A stretch of DNA of 45,390 nucleotides from Methanomethylophilus sp963631655 (GTDB lineage Archaea > Thermoplasmatota > Thermoplasmata > Methanomassiliicoccales > Methanomethylophilaceae), in contig CAVGRR010000011.1 in assembly GCA_963631655.1 (NCBI GenBank), positions 1 through 45,390 of the forward strand, in the 5' to 3' direction. The position numbers were made by a program, and so were the translations under genes. Positions 8,014 through 16,509 of the stretch are shown here, one piece after another (positions within the stretch are counted from its first letter, which is position 1; each line of letters opens with the position of its first letter). A model generated the notes under the pieces. That model had not been told where the DNA came from and did not search any database. It saw only the letters and a program-made list of their open reading frames with translations.

Positions 8014-8934
8014 TCACCTCAGATAAGGTGCGGCCCTCTCCTCCACGGCGGGCCATTCGGGAAGGTTGTTCAATGCACCCGTACGTTCAATGGTGAAAGA
8101 AGAAACAGCAGAAGCAAGGATCAGGGATTCTTTCACGGAATAACCGTGGTAGAGTCCGGAGTAGAATCCGGCACGGAAGGTGTCGCCGCAACCAGTGGCG
8201 TCCACCGCCTTGACACATTGTACGCAGGGGATCTCGACAATTTCATCACCGATGCGTGCGATGCTTCCTGCGACACCGAGGGTCTTGACCACCAGGGACT
8301 TGTCAAGGTCCAACACGGACCTGATGCCCATACGCTCCTCGATGACCTTCGCCTCGTATTCGTTGCAGAACACGGCATCGGCCATCGGGATCCCGCGGGA
8401 AAGCCTCTCCTCGGGCCACAGACGATAGGTCTCCTGGGCGGGGTCCAATGACACTCTGGCACTGTTGCCCGACAGCTCAGACATCAGACGGAGATAATAC
8501 TCCGGCTCACCGGTACAGAAGTGCACCCATTCCGACTCACGTGCATTCTTCAGAAGGTCCTTACCGATCTGCGATGCGTATCCCTGCGGGCCCTGATAGA
8601 AGATGACCTTCTGCCTGAGTTCCGCATCGTTCAGAACGGTGCACTGCGACGTCTCGAAATCATTCACGGTGACCAATTCATCGGTGATCAGGCCGGAACC
8701 CTCCATCTCTTTAACGTATTTCATCGGGATGTCCGAACCGACGAACGCGCATATGGCGGTGGGCACCCCGAGTTTGGCGGCCGCGATCGCGATATTCGCC
8801 CCGGTACCGCCCAGGGTGGTGGTCTTCGAAAGTATGTCGACGGTCTCATTGAGGTTGGGGAACCTCTCCACAGAGACGATTTGATCGATGGTGATGTGTC
8901 CGTAGACACTGAGGAATGGTTTCTTTGCTGTCAT
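8014..8934 (-). CDS. PfkB/ribokinase family sugar or nucleoside kinase
   Basis: A 306-residue carbohydrate kinase of the PfkB family. The N-terminal sugar-binding region reads FLSVYGHITIDQ...GGTGANIAIAAAKLG, and the C-terminal signature DATGCGDTFRAGF carries the catalytic Asp and anion hole. The usual GAGD is GCGD here. The ATG at 8934 has AAGGTG 5 nt upstream; upstream in-frame codons overlap the preceding gene and are not used. It sits 2 bp after a GT4 glycosyltransferase and 3 bp before the Fap7-like kinase, so it belongs to the same transcript. The substrate is unknown. Confidence 0.88.
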   Translation of the reverse strand: MTAKKPFLSVYGHITIDQIVSVERFPNLNETVDILSKTTTLGGTGANIAIAAAKLGVPTAICAFVGSDIPMKYVKEMEGSGLITDELVTVNDFETSQCTVLNDAELRQKVIFYQGPQGYASQIGKDLLKNARESEWVHFCTGEPEYYLRLMSELSGNSARVSLDPAQETYRLWPEERLSRGIPMADAVFCNEYEAKVIEERMGIRSVLDLDKSLVVKTLGVAGSIARIGDEIVEIPCVQCVKAVDATGCGDTFRAGFYSGLYHGYSVKESLILASAVSSFTIERTGALNNLPEWPAVEERAAPYLR

Positions 8935-8936
8935 TG

Positions 8937-10049
8937 TCACACCTTGTCGGAATGTGCATCGGAGGCCTTGTATTCGCCGGAGATCACTTTCTGATAGACA
9001 TCCTCGATGCCCTGAAGATGAATGTCCCAGTCGAAATATTTCGCACGCTTCACGGCCTCGGCGGCCAGCCTGTCGCACTTCTCATCGTCGGCGAAAAGGT
9101 CGTTCATTGCATGTGCCAAAGCAACACTGTTCCCGGCAGGCACGACGTATCCGCCGTCGCCCACGGTATCGGGAAGGCCGTCCGCATCGGAACAGATTAT
9201 GGGCCTTCCATGGGCCATGAGCTCCTCGGCCGCAAGACCCAGAGATTCATGAAGGGAAGGCATCACGAAGAACCTGCAGTCCCCCATAAGCCTGTTCTTC
9301 TCCTCTTCGCTGACGTAGCCTTTCATCTCGACCCTGTCCTCGAGTCCGTATTTTGCGATCAATTTCCTTAATCTGCGCTCTTCGGGCCCCTTTCCGCAGA
9401 GGACCAGTTTGTGGGGGGTGTCCCGCAAGGCCTCGATCAGATAGTTCAGACCCTTGGTCTTCACAAGACGTCCCAAAGATAATGCGAAATCTCCCTTCCC
9501 CTCTCCCGGAACGACATCTCCGCGGAGGCAGGAGGGTACGGTTGTAATGTATTTTTCAGAATATCCGCGGCGGATGAGGTCGTTGCGGACGAAATCGCTC
9601 ACAGCGATGATATGGTCAAAGGTCTCCAGGGTTTTGACAAAACGATTGTCGTTGTACTCGGAGAATCTGGCAATTATACCTGTCCCTTCACCCCACATGT
9701 TGTGATAGGTGAACACCTTCTTTCCGTCGTATCTGTGAAGCGCCTTTGTGTAACTAGGGGCCCAGCGGTAATTGAAATTCACGATGTCTGGGTCTATTGA
9801 ATCCAATGCTTCGGAGATGCCCGATGAAGAGATGAACGGCGGGTTATAAAGGCGGATCTGCCGCGACTTCAAGCGGATGATCCTGAACCCGTCGACGGTC
9901 TCCTCCTCAGGTGAATCATCTGATAAACGGCCTGTCACAACTGTAACTTCATGACCTTTGGCCGCCAGTAGGCGGGAGGTATCATACATCCTGTTCTCGA
10001 TCCCGCCGTTATACGGCATGAAGAACGGATTGACATCGACGATCTTCAT
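8937..10049 (-). CDS. Family 4 glycosyltransferase
   Basis: A 371-residue GT-B fold glycosyltransferase, family GT4. The N-terminal acceptor domain has FMPYNGGIENRMYDTSRLL. The C-terminal donor-binding domain has SLGRLVKTKGLNYLIEAL and the EX7E motif ESLGLAAEE followed by GRPIICSDADGLPD. The ATG at 10049 overlaps the stop of the preceding GT4 gene (ATGA), indicating translational coupling. Paired with a second GT4 and a phospholipid synthase in one cluster, it may act on a lipid or polyprenyl acceptor; that is inference. Confidence 0.88.
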   Translation of the reverse strand: MKIVDVNPFFMPYNGGIENRMYDTSRLLAAKGHEVTVVTGRLSDDSPEEETVDGFRIIRLKSRQIRLYNPPFISSSGISEALDSIDPDIVNFNYRWAPSYTKALHRYDGKKVFTYHNMWGEGTGIIARFSEYNDNRFVKTLETFDHIIAVSDFVRNDLIRRGYSEKYITTVPSCLRGDVVPGEGKGDFALSLGRLVKTKGLNYLIEALRDTPHKLVLCGKGPEERRLRKLIAKYGLEDRVEMKGYVSEEEKNRLMGDCRFFVMPSLHESLGLAAEELMAHGRPIICSDADGLPDTVGDGGYVVPAGNSVALAHAMNDLFADDEKCDRLAAEAVKRAKYFDWDIHLQGIEDVYQKVISGEYKASDAHSDKV

Positions 10050-11194
10050 TTTGCACCCTCTTTCTTTTTGGATATGACTTCCTCGTATAATTTCACAAGT
10101 CTCTCGGTGGTCGGTTTCAGCCCGTAGGCCAGGGCGGTCTCCTTGGACCTTGCCCTGACGTCTTCCGGAGCGTTGAGTGCGAGGTTCATCGCGCGTGCGC
10201 AATCCTCCTCTGTGAGGTCGAAGAGATATCCGTTCTCTCCGTTGACAATGAAATCGGTGAAAGCCCTGCCGTTGCCGCAGGCGACCGGCAATCCACAGGA
10301 CATAGCTTCTTGAACAGTGAATCCCTGGGTCTCGAACACTGATGCAGATGCAAATGCATCAGCACAGGAATAGTGGTCGACCAAGGCTTGATCGAATATG
10401 TATCCTGTAAAGACGACCCTGTCCGAAAGACCTTCCTTCTCCACCAGTTCGTGAAGACTGTCTCCGGCAGGACCCTGTCCGACGACCATCAGCACCACAT
10501 CCCTGTCCATGAGCTTCATGGAACGAATCAAAAGGTCGATGTTCTTTTCATAAGAGAGGCGGCCCACATAGATGACTATCCTCTTTCCTGTAAGGCCGTA
10601 TTTTTCACGTATCGCAGGACCTGCATCCGAGCGGGAGAAGTGGTCCGTGTCGATACCGGTGGGGATCACCTCCATGCGCCTGGGTCTTGCACCGATGACC
10701 TCGGTGAGTTCTCTTCCGGTACTCGGCGTAGGCACCGCCACCGCGTCGGGACGCTTCAAAAGGAAACGGATGTATTTCGAAGCTCCCCCTACCAGTACAT
10801 TCTTCGGAAGCTTGATGGGAGAATACTGTTCGATGACGTCCGTGACCATTGTGTCATAGGTCAGGACCGTGGGAACGCCTGTATTGTGGGATGCGATCAG
10901 TGCCTTCACCGCCATGAACGCCACTCCCCTGATGTGGATCACATCCGGTTTCAGTTTGCGGATGAGGTCCGACTGGTCCGAAGGGAAAAGAGGAACGAAG
11001 TATCCGGGATAACTGCGGAACTTGACCGCACGGAAGTAATAGACACCTTCCTCCCGGTATTCCTCCCCCGGATCGGGGGCGATGATGAAGACCGTATGCC
11101 CCAGTTCCTCGAGCACACGGCGGGTGACAAGAACGGCGGTCACCACCCCGTCCGTGGTGGGGCGGTAACTGTCGGTCATGATCGCTATGCGCAA
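10046..11194 (-). CDS. Family 4 glycosyltransferase, glycolipid-type
   Basis: A 382-residue GT4 enzyme resembling diacylglycerol or phosphatidylinositol glycosyltransferases. It opens with RIAIMTDSYRPTTDGV, then PDVIHIRG, VIPTGIDTDHF, YVGRLSYEKNIDLLI, and the EX7E motif ETQGFTVQE followed by MSCGLPVA. The start is TTG at 11194, preceded by GGAAGGA; family members begin exactly here. It begins 1 bp after ahcY ends. A lipid acceptor is suggested by the N-terminal pattern and by the phosphatidyltransferase in the same cluster. Confidence 0.87.
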   Translation of the reverse strand: MRIAIMTDSYRPTTDGVVTAVLVTRRVLEELGHTVFIIAPDPGEEYREEGVYYFRAVKFRSYPGYFVPLFPSDQSDLIRKLKPDVIHIRGVAFMAVKALIASHNTGVPTVLTYDTMVTDVIEQYSPIKLPKNVLVGGASKYIRFLLKRPDAVAVPTPSTGRELTEVIGARPRRMEVIPTGIDTDHFSRSDAGPAIREKYGLTGKRIVIYVGRLSYEKNIDLLIRSMKLMDRDVVLMVVGQGPAGDSLHELVEKEGLSDRVVFTGYIFDQALVDHYSCADAFASASVFETQGFTVQEAMSCGLPVACGNGRAFTDFIVNGENGYLFDLTEEDCARAMNLALNAPEDVRARSKETALAYGLKPTTERLVKLYEEVISKKKEGAK

Positions 11195-11195
11195 C

Positions 11196-12434
11196 TCAGG
11201 TTCCTTCCTGCCAGCTGTGGATATAGTTGTACTGCTCGTCGGTGAGCGAGTCGATCGATATACCCAGAGTGTCGAGTTTGATGCGGGCGAGCTTCTCGTC
11301 GATCTCGTCGGGCACCCTGATGACCCCGTTAGAAAGGGAGTCGTGGTTCTCCACCATGTACTCGATCGCCATTGCCTGAGTGGAGAAACTGGTGTCCATG
11401 ATCTCGGCAGGGTGTCCCTGACCTGCTGCGAGGTTCATCAGCCTGCCCTCTCCGATGAGGTAGATCCTCCTTCCGTCCTTGAGGGTGTAGCAGTCGATGA
11501 AATCCCTGACCTGCTCTTTGGAGACGGAGATGTCATTGAGGTCCTTCTTGGAGATCTCGTTGTCGAAATGTCCCGCATTGCCGAGGACGCATCCGTCCTT
11601 CATGTTGGCGAAGTCTTTGGCGGTGACGATGTCCTTGCATCCGGTGACGGTGAACACCATGTCCGCGGTCTTGACAGCCTCGCTCATGGGTTTGACCTCG
11701 AAACCGTCCATACGGGCCTCGATGGCCTTGACTGGGTCCACTTCGGTGACGGTGACCAGAGCACCCAGTCCTTTGGACCTCATGGCCACCCCCTTTCCGC
11801 ACCATCCGTAACCTGCCACTACGACATGTTTGCCTGCCACGATGAGATTGGTGGCGTTCATCCATCCGTCGAAGACCGACTGTCCGGTACCGTACCTGTT
11901 GTCGAACAGATATTTCATCTTCGAATCGTTGACGTCCATCACGGGGAATTCGAGTTTTCCGTCAGCTGCCATGGCCTTGAGGCGCACGACACCGGTGGTG
12001 GTCTCCTCGTTTCCGCCTTTGATGTTGGAAAGTACCTCGCGGCGGGAGGTGTGTGCCATGGTGATGAGGTCGGCACCATCGTCGATGACGAAATCCGGCC
12101 TGATGTCGAGGACCTTGTTCAGGTTCGAATAGTATTCCTCGTCGCTCTCGAATTTTTTGGCATAAACCTCAAGCCCGAACTCCTCGCGGAGGGCAGCGGC
12201 CACCGAATCATCGGTGGACAGCGGGTTGCAGCTTGCAAGACAGATTTTCGCGCCTGCGTTGGCAAGGGTCACCGCGAGCATTCCTGTCTTGGCCTCAGTG
12301 TGCAGGGCCATTCCGATGCGGAGGCCTGCAAGGGGCTGTTCTTTTCTGAATCTTTTGTCGATCTCCTGCAGGACGGGCATGTGATCGTATGCCCAGTGGA
12401 GACGCAGACTGCCTTTTCTGACCAGTTCGTCCAT
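11196..12434 (-). CDS. ahcY: S-adenosylhomocysteine (or S-inosylhomocysteine) hydrolase
   Basis: NAD-dependent hydrolase that clears the product inhibitor of SAM-dependent methylation. The 412-residue archaeal form has HTEAKTGMLA, DDGADL, the NAD site VVAGYGWCGKGVA and C-terminal GQGHPAEIMDTSFS. It lacks the C-terminal KPxxYRY tail of mesophilic enzymes, ending YIHSWQEGT as thermophile/archaeal enzymes do. In Methanocaldococcus the homologue prefers S-inosylhomocysteine, so substrate choice is open. AAGGAGGA precedes the ATG. The CoA ligase gene ends 2 bp upstream. Confidence 0.93.
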   Translation of the reverse strand: MDELVRKGSLRLHWAYDHMPVLQEIDKRFRKEQPLAGLRIGMALHTEAKTGMLAVTLANAGAKICLASCNPLSTDDSVAAALREEFGLEVYAKKFESDEEYYSNLNKVLDIRPDFVIDDGADLITMAHTSRREVLSNIKGGNEETTTGVVRLKAMAADGKLEFPVMDVNDSKMKYLFDNRYGTGQSVFDGWMNATNLIVAGKHVVVAGYGWCGKGVAMRSKGLGALVTVTEVDPVKAIEARMDGFEVKPMSEAVKTADMVFTVTGCKDIVTAKDFANMKDGCVLGNAGHFDNEISKKDLNDISVSKEQVRDFIDCYTLKDGRRIYLIGEGRLMNLAAGQGHPAEIMDTSFSTQAMAIEYMVENHDSLSNGVIRVPDEIDEKLARIKLDTLGISIDSLTDEQYNYIHSWQEGT

Positions 12435-12436
12435 TG

Positions 12437-13189
12437 TCAATCCTCCTTGAATTCGGCCATCAGGGAACCGCATATGCAGGAAATGGTGTCCCTGCGGGTC
12501 CTGACCGATGAATAACTGCTGATGATGTTTTCGATCTCTTCGTCCTTTCCGCGGAGTTCCTCCACGAACTTCGTGATGTTCTCCACCGCGCGGACGATCT
12601 CGTCCGAGATTGGAACGGATGCCACTTTGGATGTGCGGGAAAGCGGGTTGAGATCGATGGAAATGACGATCTTTCCCATGGCGATGAGCGCCTCGGCGCG
12701 GTCGCCGTCCTCGATGGGGACCACGATGACGTCGGAATCAAAGATCCCCTCTTTGGTACAAAGTGCTCTGTCGGAGGTGAGATTAGGGATCCTCTCGTCG
12801 GGATTGAGACCGAGAATTCCGTCTGCTCCCTGGGACACCATGTAGTCCACAAGCTGTTTCATGCGCTCTTCGGTGCGGTGGAAGATGTTGACCTCCATCT
12901 TCGCCGGAACGGCCTTTGCAAGACCGATGAGACCTTTGGGATCCAATGCGATGGAGTTCCCGTTGACGCAGACGACCGGACGTTTCGCCTTCAGAAGGAA
13001 GGCCGCGGCGGCACGTTCCGCTTCCAGAGCGGGAGCTATGGTGTGCTCTCCCATAAGATAGTCGAAGGCCTCTCCCCTTCCGTGGGAGATGAGACCTGTC
13101 GGGGTTACCAGACCCTGTTCCACCATCTCTGCGAGATGCTCCCTCACCATGAGGGACTTGTAACGCGGATGATTTTTAGGTGTTGACAC
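12437..13189 (-). CDS. 4-phosphopantoate-beta-alanine ligase (archaeal CoA pathway)
   Basis: Archaeal phosphopantothenate synthetase (COG1701), which ligates 4-phosphopantoate and beta-alanine with ATP in CoA biosynthesis. Visible family motifs: HPRYKSLMVREHL, VTPTGLISHGRGEAFDYLMGE, VCVNGNS, NIFHRTEER, GLNPDERI and SIDLNPLSRTS. I place the start at GTG 13189 (STPKNHPRY): family proteins begin a few residues before HPRY, and a TATA-like element about 26 nt upstream suggests a leaderless message. An upstream TTG at 13210 is less likely. It is the first gene of the seven-gene cluster. The partner pantoate kinase is not in the window. Confidence 0.9.
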   Translation of the reverse strand: MSTPKNHPRYKSLMVREHLAEMVEQGLVTPTGLISHGRGEAFDYLMGEHTIAPALEAERAAAAFLLKAKRPVVCVNGNSIALDPKGLIGLAKAVPAKMEVNIFHRTEERMKQLVDYMVSQGADGILGLNPDERIPNLTSDRALCTKEGIFDSDVIVVPIEDGDRAEALIAMGKIVISIDLNPLSRTSKVASVPISDEIVRAVENITKFVEELRGKDEEIENIISSYSSVRTRRDTISCICGSLMAEFKED

Positions 13190-13210
13190 AGACCTGTAAC
13201 TGTGAACCAA

Positions 13211-13219
13211 CTATTTAGA
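13211..13219 (-). promoter_or_regulatory. TATA element for the CoA-ahcY-GT cluster
   Basis: On the minus strand TCTAAATAG, centred about 26 nt before the GTG at 13189, consistent with a leaderless start of the seven-gene transcript. Confidence 0.45.
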
Positions 13220-13231
13220 ACAGGGTCAGAC

Positions 13232-13546
13232 TCATTCGCTGCATTCTATGACGTTGTATGTGTACGGGACCCTTATCGGGAACAGTTCCAGCTCGACGCC
13301 TTCCCTTATCTCGGACACGATCTGGTCGATGATGTCGTTGCGGCGTTTCCTGTATTCACTGTAGTTGTGCCTTTTCAGGGCCGAACTGGTCGAAAGACCC
13401 AGACCGTCAATGTCTGCGCTTCCGTTGTCCCTGAGGATCCTGTCGAGGTCCGCGTCCCCGAAGCTGAAATCCACATCGTGCCTGACCGCATCGATCATAT
13501 TGTCGATGCTGCTGAAAGATATCCCATCGTAGTAGTACGTGTTCAT
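13232..13546 (-). CDS. Hypothetical protein, 104 residues
   Basis: I do not recognise this protein. It is acidic and probably cytosolic: no signal peptide or membrane segment. The middle (HNYSEYRKRRNDIIDQIVSEI) is likely helical. GAGAGGTG precedes the ATG and a minus-strand TATA-like GTTTATATT (about 13586-13594) supports its own promoter. It lies behind the AAA15 ATPase on the same strand, 84 bp away, where a partner gene might be expected, but it resembles neither RloB nor an HNH nuclease. Confidence 0.6.
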   Translation of the reverse strand: MNTYYYDGISFSSIDNMIDAVRHDVDFSFGDADLDRILRDNGSADIDGLGLSTSSALKRHNYSEYRKRRNDIIDQIVSEIREGVELELFPIRVPYTYNVIECSE

Positions 13547-13630
13547 ACCACACCTCTCAGAAATTTATGAGCGGTGGGGAATATAAACGTAAGCGGGGGA
13601 GGTAACTGAAAGTGAAGTGTGCCATTGGAG

Positions 13631-14842
13631 TCAATCTTGGTCCTCGAACACCTTATCTGGGACTATGAAAGGCCTGCATCCGAAACTGCCGTTGAGATAT
13701 GCTTTCCGAATATCGAGGTCGTTACGGATGCTGTAATCCGAGAGCCTTCTCAACTGTCCCTTGCCTGTATCGAAATCCCTAATCGACAGCCAGATCTGGT
13801 CGCGGCGGACCAGAGATTGGTCCAACAGCGAAACATCCTGCACATTCACGATCAGCTGCGCGTTTTTTTGATTCTCCATAGGGTCAAGGAACAGGCCGAA
13901 GATCCACCTGCACAGATCCGGATGGAGACTCAGATCCATTTCATCGATCACCAGAGTCGTTCCGTTCGCCAGAGCTTGAACGATAGGTCCGATCATTGCC
14001 AGAAAGCGGACGGTTCCGGAAGACTCTGCACTGATCGGAAGCCCCCCTGGAACTCCGTCACGATGGTGCATGACCCAGATATCCATAATTGAGTGGGAAA
14101 CGGTTCCCGCATCCGCAGAGGATTTGTTCTTTCCCTTGTGGTATACATCGATTATTCCGAGGCCCGCGAGACGTATTGCTTTCAAAACGTATTCCCACAT
14201 TCTTTCGTCGGTATTCGCCATATCGACAAGTGCATTGAGGCATGCAGAGACATCCTGATCGACAAGGACAGAGATCTCCTTGGAGGCCCATTCGAAAACA
14301 TTCAAGCAGTCTTTGTCATCAAATTGGGAACAGACAGAGACATAAAGCAACTTCGGACCGACTCTCCGGGCATTCTCCTTTCTGAGCCTGGAATCTGATT
14401 TGAATGTATATACGTCTCCAGTACGCTCGAAAACAATAGTTTTCCTGCCATTCGGATAGCTGTACAGATGCTCTCCGACGACCTCTTCACTGTTGTACGA
14501 AAACCCATACTGATAACGTATGCCTTTTGTGATGAACTCACATTCCATAGAGGTCAACAAGGTTAAATCACAGAAGGCAAAGGGGGTGTAATCAAGCGAC
14601 ATATCCTGGGCATACGGTGCAGAACTCCTGATGAACTCCGTGAACAAATTCAACGCCTGGAACATTGCACTTTTGCCCGAAGCGTTCGCTCCGTAAATGA
14701 CGGCTGTTTTCAGCAGATCGTTCTTGTATCCTTTGCAGGAGAGCTTGTTTTCTGAAAGAATCTTGTCTTTTGTCGCTTCCATCGACAGTGTGGCCTTTTC
14801 CTAGAACAAACGATAATTAGACACACTGAAGCGTATTATCAT
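13631..14842 (-). CDS. AAA15-family ATPase (COG1106-like) with in-frame TAG at codon 14
   Basis: P-loop ATPase of the OLD/RloA-like AAA15 group often found in defence loci. Walker A is YGANASGKS (about residues 50-58 of the full frame), an SxGTxR-type signature lies in SSGTVRFLAM, Walker B is TTLVIDEMDLSLHPD. The first ATG after the TAG (14782) gives a truncated product lacking the first beta strand. Starting at ATG 14842 the frame reads MIIRFSVSNYRLF, then TAG (14801-14803), then EKATLSMEATKDK, exactly the canonical N-terminus of this family with one codon replaced. So either UAG is decoded (pyrrolysine) or the gene carries a nonsense mutation. An A+T-rich TATA-like element lies about 25 nt before 14842. 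No partner such as RloB is adjacent. Confidence 0.8.
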
Positions 14843-14859
14843 GAACTGCATTATGTGAA

Positions 14860-14872
14860 ATTTAATTAAAAA
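14860..14872 (-). promoter_or_regulatory. TATA-like element for the AAA15 ATPase
   Basis: On the minus strand TTTTTAATTAAAT, centred about 25 nt before the ATG at 14842. This spacing favours the upstream, full-length start over the ATG at 14782. Confidence 0.45.
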
Positions 14873-14975
14873 TATTGTGACGATTTCACAAAATCATAAT
14901 TTAATTTCTGATTTGAAGAAATATAGAGGAAAGAGAAAGGTGTGCACCAGTGCAGTTGCCGCCCAGAAAAACCGA

Positions 14976-14987
14976 AAAGGATATAGT
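14976..14987 (+). promoter_or_regulatory. BRE/TATA-like element for trmJ
   Basis: AAAAGGATATAG, preceded by an A-rich BRE-like stretch, is centred about 32 nt before the ATG at 15015. It suggests a very short leader. Confidence 0.4.
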
Positions 14988-15014
14988 CACATTGTGTTCT
15001 GGCACATCGTTAAT

Positions 15015-15731
15015 ATGCCAGATATCCGGGTGGTCCTCGTCGGACCGAAATTCGAAGGAAATGTCGGTGCCATTGCTCGTTGCATGGCCAATTTTGATGT
15101 TGAAGAACTCTACCTTGTAAACCCCTGCGAACTCGGGGACACCGCGTTCAACAGGTCGAAACACGGCTCCCACATCCTGGAGAACGCGGTCACCGTGACC
15201 TCTATGGAAGACGCTCTGAAGGACTGTTTCCTCGTGGTCGGTACCAGCGGGGTCACCACCAAAGGCGACAAGAACTACACCAGGATCCCCGTGCCCGTCC
15301 GCGAGTTCGCGGAATCCACCAAAGGCTACCAGGAGAAGATCGCACTTGTTTTCGGAAGGGAGGATATCGGTCTGCTCCAGTCCGAGCTGAACTGCTGCGA
15401 CGTGCTCATCACCATCCCCGCGTCCGAAACCTACCCCATCATGAACCTCTCCCATTCGGTAGGAGTGGTCCTCTATGAAATGTTCCAGACATCCAATATC
15501 CCCAACCGTTGCGTCCCCGCGGACCACCAGGAGAAAGAACTTCTCTTCCAGTTCTTCGGAGACCTTCTCGAGGAGATCGGTTATCTCGAGGCCAGAAGGG
15601 AACTCACAAGCGTCATGTTCAGGCGCATGATGGGACGTTCCATCCCCACCAAATACGAGTACCACACCATTATGGGCGTGCTCGGTGACGCCGCCAAGAT
15701 CATTCGTGCGGGCGGAAAGAAGTGGGAATGA
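15015..15731 (+). CDS. trmJ: tRNA 2'-O-methyltransferase TrmJ (SPOUT)
   Basis: SAM-dependent SPOUT-class enzyme predicted to methylate the ribose at tRNA position 32. The 238-residue product has the SpoU motifs in order: motif 1 VGPKFEGNVGAIARCMANF, motif 2 IALVFGREDIGL and motif 3 MNLSHSVGVVLYE, forming the trefoil knot; a helical C-terminal extension follows as in TrmJ. The ATG at 15015 begins at the family start; the open frame extends further upstream but that part is not conserved-looking. The 3' end overlaps the convergent FtsZ-like gene by 32 bp. Confidence 0.92.
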   Translation: MPDIRVVLVGPKFEGNVGAIARCMANFDVEELYLVNPCELGDTAFNRSKHGSHILENAVTVTSMEDALKDCFLVVGTSGVTTKGDKNYTRIPVPVREFAESTKGYQEKIALVFGREDIGLLQSELNCCDVLITIPASETYPIMNLSHSVGVVLYEMFQTSNIPNRCVPADHQEKELLFQFFGDLLEEIGYLEARRELTSVMFRRMMGRSIPTKYEYHTIMGVLGDAAKIIRAGGKKWE

Positions 15732-16509
15732 ACAGGAGGATCTTGTCCTCCCCCAATCCCGAACGTCCGGCGAACTCTGGCATCGCATTTGCCTTCAACG
15801 TAAGCAGCTGAACTGCGGATTCGCGCTCTGCTTCATCAGGCTCCCGATCGGACAGGATGAGGATCTTACCGCACCCCGGATTGGTATCGAAGAACGGATG
15901 TGCCAGAGCATCATTTATCGATTCGTTCAGGACCTGGCCTGTCCCCACCGCCATGGTGTACACGGGGTCGGAACAATACGAAAAGAACGGTGAGGATTCG
16001 AGAAGATCGATGATTGTTCCGAAGATCTGCGCTGCAAGATCGTTCGTAGATTCCAAAAACACATTGTAGTTCACAGGGGAATGTTCCATATCCACAGTTT
16101 TCTGATAATCGAAAACAAAGATATTGCCTGTATCGGATCCGAAATCGGTAATGAAACTGGCAGCCCGGTCCAACTTTTCAGTTTCGAAGGAGAACGGGAA
16201 TATGCAGAATACGATCAGTTTCGTTTTTGCATTGCTGGCACATTTGATTATGCCTTCGTAGATCTCCTGACCGGAGACACTCGACGGAGAAAAGATCAGC
16301 ACCGCATACGTGTATCCGGACATCAACCTACAGACCTCTCTGAGGCTGCTTTCAATGTCTTCGCCCACATGGATACAGGTCTCGCAGGGTGCACCGGAAT
16401 CATCAAAATTTTTCTTGTCCATCAGAACGATCGGATGTTTTCCGTTCGAATACCTCTTGGCAAGATTCCTGCTGCCTGTACCGTACGCGATGACAAGGGT
16501 GCTGTCCAT
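15700..16509 (-). CDS. Divergent FtsZ-superfamily protein, degenerate GTPase motifs
   Basis: A 269-residue protein I align to FtsZ by eye along its whole length. LVIAYGTGSRNLAKRY (residues 5-20) corresponds to the T1 strand (IGVGGAGxNAVNRM). YAVLIFSPSSVSGQEIYEG (68-86) corresponds to the T4 region, but GGGTGTG has become SPSSVSG. IFPFSFETEKLDRA (103-116) matches the PFxFE strand. NVFLESTNDLAAQIFGTIIDLL matches helix H7. The T7 synergy loop NxDxxD is absent (SSPFFSYCSD). The C-terminal domain AVGTGQ...INDALAHPFFD..GCGKILIL is recognisable. It is probably a non-hydrolysing FtsZ paralogue. A ribbon-helix-helix gene overlaps its start (TGATG), recalling haloarchaeal cdrS-ftsZ2. Confidence 0.75.
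   Translation of the reverse strand: MDSTLVIAYGTGSRNLAKRYSNGKHPIVLMDKKNFDDSGAPCETCIHVGEDIESSLREVCRLMSGYTYAVLIFSPSSVSGQEIYEGIIKCASNAKTKLIVFCIFPFSFETEKLDRAASFITDFGSDTGNIFVFDYQKTVDMEHSPVNYNVFLESTNDLAAQIFGTIIDLLESSPFFSYCSDPVYTMAVGTGQVLNESINDALAHPFFDTNPGCGKILILSDREPDEAERESAVQLLTLKANAMPEFAGRSGLGEDKILLFIPTSFRPHE

Noticed and set aside
11178..12515. 445-residue open frame antisense to ahcY
   Set aside because: It is a shadow of S-adenosylhomocysteine hydrolase with a composition typical of antisense frames.
14782..14784. ATG 14782 as the true start of the AAA15 ATPase
   Set aside because: It removes the conserved first strand that is clearly encoded upstream in the same frame; the promoter spacing fits 14842 instead.
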